64,000 nt of DNA. Source: CALDTK01 sp963837005 (GTDB lineage Bacteria; Bacteroidota; Bacteroidia; Chitinophagales; Saprospiraceae). The notes beneath the pieces are model-generated. The model was not told the origin of the DNA. It saw nothing but the letters and a program-made list of their open reading frames with translations, and ran no database searches. The DNA is taken from contig CAWIMC010000016.1 in assembly GCA_963837005.1 (NCBI GenBank), positions 8,717 through 72,716 on the forward strand, written 5' to 3'. The translations under genes were made by a program, and so were the position numbers. Below are positions 19,662-27,790 of the stretch, piece by piece; the stretch's first letter is position 1; the number at the start of each line of letters is the position of its first letter.

Positions 19662-21398
19662 ATGACATTGGTACGGATCGCCTACATAGGCACTGTTTTG
19701 CTGACAAGCGTATCCCTCCTCGGGGGCTGCAACGCGGCACAGAGCCAGGGTACGGACGGCAAGGGGACCACCGCGGAACAGCGCCCAAACATCATCTGGC
19801 TCGTCGCAGAGGACATCAGCCCGCGCCTTGCGGCCTACGGGGATTCACTGGCGCACACGCCTAATATCGACGCACTGGCCCGAGGGGGAATGGTATTGGA
19901 GCATGCCTTCACGACCAGCGGCGTGTGTGCACCGAGCCGCGCGGCCATCATCACGGGCATGTATTCGACCAGCATCGGGACGCAGCACATGCGCCAGCAG
20001 CCGAGCGTGATCCCGATGCCGGGTCCGCCGCAGTACAATGCCGTGCCCCCGCCCTACGTGAAGGCCTTCCCGGAGTTGCTGCGGCAGGCGGGCTACTGGA
20101 CGGCGAGCTACCACAAAACGGACTATCAGTTTGGGCAACCGTTTACGGTTTGGGACTCGGTGTCGTACTATCCCAGTTGGCGCGACCGCGTCGGCGTGGA
20201 AAAGGACCAGCCATTCTTCATCTACTACACCTTTGAGATCACGCACGAGATTAACATCTGGCCCGACAGCACCAAGCAGCGCTTCTTCCGTGACTTCATC
20301 CCCGACACGAGCAAGCTGGCTCCGGACGTGCTGAAACGCCCGCCCTTCGATGAGGCTTATGCCGTAGACCCAGCCGACGTTACCGTCCCGCCCTACCTGC
20401 CGGACCTGCCCGTCACGCGCCAGCACATTGCGCGACTGTACGACAACGCCAGCCGGATGGACGTCCAGATCGGAACCATCATGAAGCAGCTCGAAGAGGA
20501 CGGTTTGCTCGATGACACGATCGTCTTCTTCCTGGCCGATCACGGGGACTGCCTGCCGCGGGCCAAGCGCTGGGTGTACGACAGTGGCATCAAAATTCCC
20601 TTAGTGGTACACGTGCCGGAGCGATACCGGAGAGCCGGGATGGCGCAGCCCGGGCGGCGGGGCCAGTTGGTGAGCGGGGTGGACTCAGGTCCGACGGTAC
20701 TCGACCTGGCCGGCGTCGAAATCCCGGATTGGGTTCAGGGCAGGTCGATCTTTTCGGCCCCCAAGCGGGACTACGTATTTGCGGGGCGCGACCGGATCGA
20801 CAACCGGTACGACACGCGGCGGGCAGTGCGCGACACGCGCTTCAAGTACATCAAAAACTACTTCCCAGAGGTGCCCTACTCGCAGTACACCACCTTCTTG
20901 CACCAGATGCCGCTAATGGCTGAGATCACGCGCCTCAAGGAAACGAGGCAGCTACCCCCCGGCCAGAACTACTGGCTCGACGGCACGAAGTCCGCCGAGG
21001 AACTCTACGACACCAACGCCGACCCCTACGAGATCAACAATCTCGCCGCCGACCCCGCCTACGCCAGCGACCTCATCCGCCTACGCCAAGCCCTCCTCGA
21101 CTGGCAGGCGGAGGTAGGCGACTACGAGGCACTGCCCGAGACCGAACAGGCCGAGGCTATGTGGCCGGGTCTCGTCCAGCCAGCCACCGCCAAGCCGACC
21201 CTCGCAATCGAGGACAACCGCATCGTCCTTAGCAGCGAGACGGCGGGGGCGAGCATCGGGTATCGCCTGAATGGCGCGTCGCAGTGGCGGGTATACGCGG
21301 CGCCCTTGGCGGCGGACAGCGTGCGGCACTTGGAGACTAAGGCAGTGCGGTACGGGTACGGAGAGAGTGCGGTGGTGGCGCAGGACTTCGTGTGGTGA
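19662..21398 (+). CDS. Sulfatase lipoprotein (N-sulfoglucosamine-sulfohydrolase-like)
   Basis: An intact 578-residue protein. Lipoprotein signal ends at Cys23 (SLLGGC). Sulfatase domain starts PNIIWLVAEDISPRLAAYGD; the metal-binding acidic pair is E-D here, as in heparan N-sulfatase-type enzymes. Formylglycine motif CAPSR with Cys89; later FFLADHGDCLPRAKRWVYD and IPLVV. The C-terminal ~70 residues (IVLSSETAGASIGYRLNGAS) resemble a chitobiase/beta-hexosaminidase C-terminal immunoglobulin-like domain. It follows the glycosidase gene by 10 bp. It should remove sulfate from a sulfated sugar or amino sugar in the periplasm. No dispersed motif was seen inside this gene. Confidence 0.92.
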   Translation: MTLVRIAYIGTVLLTSVSLLGGCNAAQSQGTDGKGTTAEQRPNIIWLVAEDISPRLAAYGDSLAHTPNIDALARGGMVLEHAFTTSGVCAPSRAAIITGMYSTSIGTQHMRQQPSVIPMPGPPQYNAVPPPYVKAFPELLRQAGYWTASYHKTDYQFGQPFTVWDSVSYYPSWRDRVGVEKDQPFFIYYTFEITHEINIWPDSTKQRFFRDFIPDTSKLAPDVLKRPPFDEAYAVDPADVTVPPYLPDLPVTRQHIARLYDNASRMDVQIGTIMKQLEEDGLLDDTIVFFLADHGDCLPRAKRWVYDSGIKIPLVVHVPERYRRAGMAQPGRRGQLVSGVDSGPTVLDLAGVEIPDWVQGRSIFSAPKRDYVFAGRDRIDNRYDTRRAVRDTRFKYIKNYFPEVPYSQYTTFLHQMPLMAEITRLKETRQLPPGQNYWLDGTKSAEELYDTNADPYEINNLAADPAYASDLIRLRQALLDWQAEVGDYEALPETEQAEAMWPGLVQPATAKPTLAIEDNRIVLSSETAGASIGYRLNGASQWRVYAAPLAADSVRHLETKAVRYGYGESAVVAQDFVW

Positions 21399-21471
21399 GG
21401 GCGCGTTGAAGATCACTGCCGGTATCGACGAGAACACCCAAATCGGTGCCGCGCTGGCTCAGCTTTTCGCG

Positions 21472-22095
21472 ATGAAAATACCTGTCGGGCTGCTGGTCCT
21501 CTTATTGGTGTTGTGGGCCTGAAAAGAGGAGTCCACGGGCAATACCGAAACAGAGGGTGCTGCTTAGGAGAGCCTTTATGAGTATGCCAAATTCTCCAGC
21601 GGCGAGGCCGTAGCATCCGGCAAGTGATGCGCGACTCGGCGCTGCGAGATATCGTGTTGCGGGACTTTAACTCGATCACGTCCACCAACGATTTTAAGGC
21701 GTACACCATCGCCAATACGCGGGGCGCATACGACTTCGCGCGGGCGGACTCGACGGCGAGTTTTGCGGAAGCGAATAACCTGCGCCTCTTCGGGCACGCC
21801 CTGATGTGACATGCTTTCTCGCCAAAATGGATGGACGACCTGTCGGCGGCGGAGATGAGGGCTTTCGCCAAAACCCGTTACACCTTCTACCCCTATCCGG
21901 CCACGAGCCAAGCTTTCCTCCACGTAGATAATGACGAAATGCCCGCCGCAATTCGCCTCTCCGACGCCTACGGCCGCGACGTCCAACTAGTCGGTCAACG
22001 GCGACGGTAGTGTGGCTTTGGACGGTGTCGCGGCTGGCCTTTACGCCGTGCGCACGCTAGAGAATGGCTTCGTCGGGCGCCTGGTGAAGCTGTAG
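21472..22095 (+). pseudogene. GH10 endo-1,4-beta-xylanase lipoprotein, internally deleted, with T9SS sorting domain
   Basis: Begins MKIPVGLLVLLLVLWA followed by TGA where a lipobox Cys (TGC) would fit, then KEESTGNTETEG. Next, RDFNSITSTNDFKAYTIAN, DFARADSTASFAEANNLRLF and GHALM, stop, HAFSPKWM match the N-terminal third of GH10 xylanases (usually NFAEANNMRLFGHALIWH). Directly after WMDDLSA comes AFAKTRYTFYPYPATSQAF and a T9SS sorting domain ending NGFVGRLVKL. The catalytic core of about 250 residues is missing. Several stops and one frameshift (near 21990) remain. It follows the sulfatase at the end of the glycan region. The last 130 bp are near-identical to 5148-5277. Confidence 0.75.
21863..21874 (+). 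repeat. Dispersed motif, exact
   Basis: Encodes AFAKT directly before the sorting domain of the xylanase relic. Confidence 0.9.
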
Positions 22096-22105
22096 GGGCG
22101 CTCGT

Positions 22106-22224
22106 AGAGCAAGTCAAACGCCGCCCAATAGCCCGCCGCACCCTCCCCTTTGCGGTCCCTCGCGCCACCTCGCGTCCTATCACGCTCGCAAAGCCCATTC
22201 ATGGCCACCGGCCGCCCCTCCGGA
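22106..22224. other. Short intergenic gap, nothing seen
   Basis: C-rich sequence between the xylanase relic and the convergent NUDIX gene. No reading frame, hairpin or motif that I can support. Confidence 0.5.
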
Positions 22225-22901
22225 TTACGTAGTCGTCGCCCTCCCCACCACCTGCCGCAACTCACTCAACACCATACTCGTCGCCCCCCACACCACCTCC
22301 CCGGCCAGATCAAAGTAGGGGACCTGTTTTAGCGTAAGCCCGCCGGAAAACCTCGACGTCCGCCCGCTGCACCACGCCCTCCGCATTGAGCCGCGCCAGT
22401 GGCGCCTCGATCACGCGCGACCACCTCACTCTCCTGCGGCGCCCACGCGGCGCGGCATCGACGTAGCCCACCGTCGGGTAGATCATGAAGTTGCTCACCG
22501 ACACGTAGAGCGGCGAGAGTTGCCCGAGCACCTCGATGCGCTCGCGCGGCACGCCGATCTCCTCCTCGGCCTCGCGCAGGGCCGTAGCCACGAGATCCAC
22601 GTCGTCGACTTCGCGCTTGCCGCCCGGCAGACCGATCTGCCCGCGGTGCCGATCGTTCGGGTTGTGGCTCGTGCGCTCGATCAGGGGAAAGTACAGCCGG
22701 TCGGGCGTGCGGGAAAAGTAGGATGAGGACGCCCGCCTCCCGCGGCTCGACACCATCGGGCACGTCGACCTCGCGACCGTCGTGCGCTAACGTAAGCTGC
22801 GCCTCGACCCCGGGCAAGGCTCGCTGGGCGAGGGCTGCGCGCAGATGGCGTCGAGCGGTGTCCGCACGTCTCCGGTTCGCCGCCGGCGGGGACGGGCTCA
22901 C
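22225..22901 (-). CDS. NUDIX hydrolase (CoA-pyrophosphatase-like), frameshifted
   Basis: About 225 residues over three frames (breaks near 22720 and 22345). NUDIX box: GGKREVDDVDLVATALREAE followed by EEIGV. The preceding RTSHNPNDRHRGQIGLPGG and the late VPYFDLAGEVVWGATSMVL are characteristic of the NudL/CoA pyrophosphatase subgroup. It should hydrolyse CoA or related nucleoside diphosphate derivatives in the cytosol. Start is taken as GTG at 22901, which overlaps the hemD stop by 4 bp (GTGA). A TTG or later start is possible. A two-mismatch dispersed motif near the 3' end (22326-22337) overlaps a frame break. Confidence 0.8.
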
Positions 22902-23687
22902 TTCCGCTTCCTCTTGTTGCTCAGCTCCAAGTACTTCTCGATCGCCATCGGCATGCTCGGGGCGTCGGGCGCGGGCGCGGGCACGTTGACGTGCAGACCG
23001 GCGTCGGTGGCGGCGGCGGCCGTCGACTTCCCGAAGATCGCCAGGCGCGTCTCCTTCTGCTCCCAGTGCGGGAAGTTCTCGATGAGGCTCGTTACGCCGA
23101 GCGGGACTGAAGAAGACGAGCATATCGTAAAAGACCTCCGTCAAGTCGCTCAGGTCGCTCGACACCGTGCGGTACATGAGGGCCTCGGTGTAGTCGAAGT
23201 TCTCCTCGGTCAGGAAGGTGGTCAGCTCCTGGGAGCCGAGGTTCGAGCACGGCAGCAGGAACTTGTCCTTCGTTTTCGCTTTCCGCAAAACGGGCTTAAA
23301 GTCGTTCACGGCCGTCGTGCCCACGAAGACCTTGCGCTTGCGGTAGTTGATGAACTTCTGGAGGTAGTTGGCGACCGCCTCCGAGATGCAGAAGTACCGC
23401 ATGTCCTCCGACATCGTGATCCGCATCTCCTCCGCGATCCGGAAGAAGTGGTCGATCGCGTGGCGGCTCGTGAAGATGATCGCGGTGTACTCCTCGATGT
23501 AGGTGCGCTGCTTGCGGAACTCCTTCGACGTGAGGCCCTCGACCTGGATGAAGGGCCGCCAGTCGATCTGGAGGCCGTACTTACTCTCGAGGTCGAAGTA
23601 CGGGCTGCGCTCGGGCTTCTCCTGGGAGATTAGGATCGTCTTGACCGGACGATATTCCTCTTCGTAAGCCCCGTTCTGTCCTGCCAT
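22898..23687 (-). CDS. hemD: Uroporphyrinogen-III synthase family protein, frameshifted
   Basis: About 263 residues with one indel near 23105. The N-terminal half, KTILISQEKPERSPYFDLES and IIFTSRHAIDHFFRIAEEM, and the central SEAVANYLQKFINYRKRKVF with FLLPCSNLGSQEL are the HemD pattern of Bacteroidota. After the break the frame gives IFGKSTAAAATDAGLHVNVP and a basic tail NKRKRK. Role: cyclisation of hydroxymethylbilane to uroporphyrinogen III, cytosolic, haem pathway. It lies 6 bp after the DUF4271 gene, the standard arrangement in this phylum, and overlaps the NUDIX start. A TTTCCGCAAAAC motif variant sits in the LRKAKTK segment. Confidence 0.87.
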
Positions 23688-23693
23688 AACTCG

Positions 23694-24630
23694 TTAAATA
23701 CTGCCCGGAGCCACCCGCCGCGCCAGCCATGTCGCCATGACCAAAAGGGGTCCGATTTCAAGGGCGCAAAGGTACAATAAAAAGTGTACGGGATATCCGG
23801 TAGCCACTCCCCCCGCCGACGCGAACGCCGTCACCGACCTCAACCCCACGGCGACGCCTATTATCGGGAGCGCCGACCACGCCACCGCCGTCGAGATAGG
23901 CGGCGGCGCAAAACTCACCAACACCAGCAGCGGGAACGTCACCACGCCCAGGATACCGAGCCAGAACAAGATCAGCATCTGGTAGCGCTCCACGGGTTTC
24001 TCCAACGGGAAGGCCGCCCGCAGCACCTGTAACGCGCCGAGCTTGGCGAGCGTCGAGGACGAGCGTCGCGAGGATGAAGCCATCGAGGGCCGACCACCGC
24101 GTCGACAGCCACCCCGGCCGCAACTCCCGCACCGACACGTACGCAAACGAGGACACGATCAGCGCCCCGAGGAAGCCCCAGACGTAATAGCTGCTCCGCT
24201 GCTGCTCGCGAAGCAGCCGCGACAGCGCATTCTGATTCAACACCGACCCAAAAATCCTCCGCAGTGCCCCGCCCTGCAGAAAGTACGTCACCGATAGCAA
24301 GAGCAGCAGCAGAAACACCAGCAGCGTGTCGAACGTACTCCGCTCCGCCCCCACGGCCGTGCCCGGCACTCGCTCCAGCCCCGCCGCCACGATCGGGTCG
24401 ATCCGCTGCACCGTCGGCTGCCGGCCCCCGTCCCGGATGATGTCGAAAGGGTTGACCGTCGGCACCGCCAGCCCCCCGTCGTCCACGCTCACCGTGTCCA
24501 CGATCCCCAGCGCGATCTTCTGCGCCGCCTCGTCGAGCCGCGGGATGAGGTCGAAGGGCGAGGGGGCTTGCGCCAAAACCTGACCCACCTCAATCACCAG
24601 CGCGAGCGACAGCACGAAGCACAGTCGCAT
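23694..24630 (-). CDS. DUF4271 membrane protein, frameshifted
   Basis: About 312 residues with an indel near 24050. Signal peptide ends near VLAQA; an extracytoplasmic segment of about 90 residues precedes six or so membrane helices (TLLVFLLLLLLSVTYFLQG, GFLGALIVSSFAYVS, ILFWLGILGVVTFPLLVLVS, YPVHFLLYLCALEIGPLLVM). The GG.LR.IF and the final ALEIGPLL pattern match the DUF4271 family that precedes hemD in Bacteroidota. Function unknown. First gene of a three-gene operon (DUF4271, hemD, NUDIX). A one-mismatch dispersed motif forms the signal peptidase region (24568-24579). Confidence 0.8.
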
Positions 24631-24725
24631 CAGACAACTCCAAACTCCCTCGAACCCCGAACTCGGCGCCTCCCGCATCAGCACCCAAACATACCCCGCA
24701 ACGCAGCGCCCCTTACGACGTTGAT

Positions 24726-24818
24726 AGAACGCAACAGACACGAGAAACGCGACAGGATCGCGACGACCGGTACGACGGGCTCGTCGCGTGAACCTCGCGT
24801 CCTTTGCGTTCCACCCCC
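24726..24818. repeat. Long imperfect intergenic hairpin (family member a)
   Basis: Left arm starts GAACGCAACAGACACGAG and the complement of the right arm starts GAACGCAAAGGACGCGAGG, giving an imperfect stem of about 35 bp. It lies between the divergent DUF4271 and histidine kinase genes. Similar GAACGCA-ended hairpins occur at four other intergenic sites here. Confidence 0.5.
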
Positions 24819-24933
24819 ACCCAAGCACACCCTGCCGAGCCTACAACCCCTCGGAGCGGCAGCGTCACCATTAGCGAAGCGTCACCCCCAGGCCGCAGGC
24901 CGTCACAACCAGCGCCGCAGGCGCGTCACCCCC

Positions 24934-26283
24934 ATGCGCAAGCGCTCCCTCTACCCCGTCATCGTCTTCGGCGCCATCGCCATCCTGGCCGCCTTCGCGC
25001 TCCAGGGCTACTACCTCTGGTCGGCCTACCGCCTCAAGGACCAGGAGTTCGCCCACCAGGTGCAGTTGGCGCTATTGAGGGTGGCCGAGGGCTTCGAGGA
25101 GCTCAACCAGACGCCCGTGCCCGACGTCGCGCTCATCAACCGGATCACGAGCAACTACTACGTCGTCAACCTCAACGCCGTCATCGACGCCGGCGACCTC
25201 GAGTTCCTCCTCCAGCGGGAGTTGGAGCAGGCGGGCTTACGCGAAAACTTCGAGTACGGCATCTACGACTGCTTCGACGATCGCATGGTGTACGGCAAGC
25301 TCATCAGCTACGCGCCCCCGACCGACACGATGGGCTACCAAGCCGGTCGAACTCCCGACCTACGACGAGTTCATCTACTACTTCGGCGTGCGTTTCCCGG
25401 AGCACCGCGCCACGATGCTGGCGAGCATCGGGACCGTCGGCGCGCTCGGGGCCGTGCTCCTCATCACGATCGCGTTCTTCGCCTACGCGTCGTGGGTGCT
25501 GATCCGACAGCAGCACCTCCGGAGATGCAGAAGGACTTCATCAACAACATGACGCACGAGTTCAAGACCCCGCTATCGACCATCAAGGTGGCGTCCGGGG
25601 TGCTCGCGCGCGCGCCCACCGTGCAGGCCGACACCCGACTGGCGCGCTACGCGGAGATCGTCGAGAGCCAGAACGAGCGACTTACCTCGCAGGTCGAGAA
25701 GGTCCTGGCAGGTGGCGAAGTCTCGAGCGAAGCCGCTTCAAGCTGCAGCGCGAGCCGACCAACCTCAACGACGTCATCCTCGAGGCCGTCCACGGGACGC
25801 GTGCCAAGGTCGAGGAGGCCGCCGGCACCTTCGCGCTCGACCTGGAGGCCCCGGACCGCTCCTTGCTCGCCGACCGACTCCACCTCTCCGGCGCGATCGC
25901 GGCCCTGCTCGACAACGCCATCAAGTACTCCCCCGGCGCGCCGCACATCACGGTCTCGACGAGCGCCTCCCCGCGGGCACCCGCATCACCGTCGCCGACC
26001 GCGGCGTCGGGATCCCCGCGGAGCACCACGACAAGGTGTTCGAGAAGTTTTACCGCGTGCCCACGGGCGACGTCCACGACGTCAAAGGCTTCGGCCTCGG
26101 ACTTTTCTACGTCGGTGGCGTGAGCGAGGCCCACGGGTATACCTGTCCCTCGATACCGAACGCGAGGTCGGCGCGGCTTTCCAGTTGGACCTACCTTACC
26201 GCGACCGGGCCGAACCGTTTTGGCGAAAGCTAAAAAGATCGCATCTTCGGCACGACAAGCAACCCGAATGGACCCAAGCGTAA
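24934..26283 (+). CDS. Sensor histidine kinase, several frameshifts
   Basis: About 450 residues when at least five frame breaks are bridged. TM1 near residues 5-27 (YPVIVFGAIAILAAFALQG), a periplasmic sensor region of about 130 residues, TM2 (GALGAVLLITIAFFAYASW), then the kinase core: H-box FINNMTHEFKTPLSTI, N-box LLDNAIKYS, G1 DRGVGIP, F-box FEKFYRV and G2 GFGLGLFYV. Paired with the response regulator whose start lies inside its last 16 bp. The two-TM HK plus OmpR-type RR layout is common in Bacteroidota. Ligand unknown. An exact dispersed motif (antisense, FWRKL) lies in the C-terminal tail. Confidence 0.85.
   Translation: MRKRSLYPVIVFGAIAILAAFALQGYYLWSAYRLKDQEFAHQVQLALLRVAEGFEELNQTPVPDVALINRITSNYYVVNLNAVIDAGDLEFLLQRELEQAGLRENFEYGIYDCFDDRMVYGKLISYAPPTDTMGYQAGRTPDLRRVHLLLRRAFPGAPRHDAGEHRDRRRARGRAPHHDRVLRLRVVGADPTAAPPEMQKDFINNMTHEFKTPLSTIKVASGVLARAPTVQADTRLARYAEIVESQNERLTSQVEKVLAGGEVSSEAASSCSASRPTSTTSSSRPSTGRVPRSRRPPAPSRSTWRPRTAPCSPTDSTSPARSRPCSTTPSSTPPARRTSRSRRAPPRGHPHHRRRPRRRDPRGAPRQGVREVLPRAHGRRPRRQRLRPRTFLRRWRERGPRVYLSLDTEREVGAAFQLDLPYRDRAEPFWRKLKRSHLRHDKQPEWTQA
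26217..26228 (-). repeat. Dispersed motif, exact, antisense to its gene
   Basis: Encodes FWRKL in the histidine kinase C-terminal tail. Confidence 0.9.
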
Positions 26284-27014
26284 AAGCCCGCCTCCTCTAC
26301 GTCGAAGACGACGAGGCCCTGCGCTTCGTGACCCAGGACAACCTCGAGATCGCCGGCTACGAGGTGATCGGCATCGAGAGCGGCACCGAGGCCGTCAAGC
26401 AGATCGAGGACGGCCTGCGCTTCGACCTCGCCATCCTCGACGTCATGCTCCCGGGCGCCGACGGCTTCACGGTCGCCGAGACCATCCGCGCGCACTACCA
26501 GCAGGTGCCGATCCTGTTCCTGAGCGCGAAGTCCCTCAAGGAGGACCGGCTCAAGGGCCTCCGCATCGGCGCCGACGACTACCTCACGAAGCCCTTCAAC
26601 ATCGAGGAACTCGTCCTCAAGGTCGAGATCTTCCTGCGGCGTCGCCACTTCGTCGAGCGCCCGCCGGAGGAGATCCGGTCGGCCACTTCGTCATCGACGT
26701 GGCCAATCTCGAGATCCGCGCACCTCCACGCCATCGCCAATCCCGCTCGGATGCCGAGGACAAGGAGGTCCGCCGCCTCACGCAACGCGAGCTCGAACTC
26801 CTGGTCCTCTTCGCCCGCAACCCGAATCGCGTCCTGAAGCGCTCCGACATCCTGATCCAGATCTGGGGTTCGGACGACTACTTCCTCGGGCGCTCGATGG
26901 ATGTATTCATCTCGAGACTCCGGAAGTACATGCGCTCGGATGAGCGAATCACGTCTGGAGAACGTGCACGGGGTGGGCTTTCGGTTGAATGCGCCGGAGT
27001 TGGAAGAAGGATAG
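26268..27014 (+). CDS. OmpR-family DNA-binding response regulator, two frameshifts
   Basis: About 248 residues. Receiver domain: LLYVEDDEALRF, phosphoacceptor Asp in DLAILDVMLPGADGF, LFLSAKS and LTKPFNIEEL. The winged-helix domain follows a break near 26680: LTQRELELLVLFARNPNRVL, DVFISRLRKYMRSDER, then, after an extra base near 26954, ENVHGVGFRLNAPELEE. Start ATG 26268 overlaps the kinase gene. The last ~75 bp recur, with about 87% identity by eye, as a relic at 31238-31320. It should act as the output regulator of the adjacent kinase. Confidence 0.88.
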
Positions 27015-27150
27015 AACGTGATAGGCGCGATGGACCGCGACGGGATCACAAAGAGCAGTCGCTGCTTAGCGACGGACGTAGAGCATGTTAGCTCCTTGCG
27101 ATCCCGTCGCAAAACCTTGCGTCCATCGCGTTCGATTTCCCCGTGAGCGA
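27015..27150. repeat. Long imperfect intergenic hairpin (family member b)
   Basis: Left arm GATGGACCGCGACGGGATC pairs with right arm GATCCCGTCGCAAAACC plus GTCCATCGCG. Lies between the response regulator and the corA relic on the opposite strand, so it can serve as a bidirectional terminator. Structure seen, role inferred. Confidence 0.55.
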
Positions 27151-27158
27151 AGCTCACT

Positions 27159-27202
27159 CTAGAACCACCCCTTCCGCCGAAAATACCCCAGTAGCGCCGC
27201 CG
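27159..27202 (-). pseudogene. corA 3'-end relic
   Basis: On the minus strand these bases read VTAALLGYFRRKGWF then TAG, the counterpart of VTVVLLGLFKRRGWF and stop at the end of the full corA gene (31479). Nothing more of corA precedes it; the lipoprotein gene begins its coding end immediately (stop at 27203). It marks the left edge of an inserted or rearranged segment. Confidence 0.7.
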
Positions 27203-27790
27203 TTACGGCTTCTCGAGCACGACGACTATCGAGTCCACAAGGCCGTACCGACCTTCGTACGGACGCTCGGTAAAGCGCTTGGCGTCGAAGGTGTAGATCG
27301 TGACTCGGGCCTGCCGCTCATTGAGCCTTGTGGCCCCGAATGCGTAACCGAATTTTTGGTCGGCGCTCGCATCGGCGCAGGTGGACTGATCGAAGAGGTA
27401 AGGGCGCCACAGCGAGTCGCGCCCATCGACGCGGTAGAGTTTCACGGGAGCCCCCTGCTCTCCGAAGGCAATATGGTCTGCATTGTAGAAGCCATGAGCA
27501 TCGGTAGTCCCAGTAGGGGTAAAGGCCGTCTCAGGGAGGACGATCAACGGGTGGCAGGGGATTGGGACCTCGGTGGTAAAATACTCGCTCGCAGACGCTT
27601 CGCGGCAGACGCCCTGGAACTGGTAGAAGAATTTTCCGGGACCCGTCGGACAGACGAGTTCACCGCCGATACATACCCTAGCGTCGGACCAAGTCTCGGC
27701 TGAGCAGTCGTTCGTCGCTTCCTTGTCGCAGGCAGCGAGAGCGAGCAAAGCGAAAGCGAGTAGGGCTGGCTTGAGGATGGACGTCATCAT
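27203..27790 (-). CDS. Cysteine-containing lipoprotein of unknown function
   Basis: 195 residues. Lipoprotein signal ends at LALAAC (MMTSILKPALLAFALL at the start). Mature protein has several cysteines (NDCSAETW, RVCIGGELVC, GVCREA, IPCHPL, STCADA) that could form disulfides. No family recognised. Start at 27790 overlaps the stop of the upstream secreted-protein gene (ATGA), so the two are co-transcribed. Its own stop abuts the corA relic. Codon use and G+C are lower than in flanking genes, in keeping with a transferred origin. Confidence 0.65.
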   Translation of the reverse strand: MMTSILKPALLAFALLALAACDKEATNDCSAETWSDARVCIGGELVCPTGPGKFFYQFQGVCREASASEYFTTEVPIPCHPLIVLPETAFTPTGTTDAHGFYNADHIAFGEQGAPVKLYRVDGRDSLWRPYLFDQSTCADASADQKFGYAFGATRLNERQARVTIYTFDAKRFTERPYEGRYGLVDSIVVVLEKP

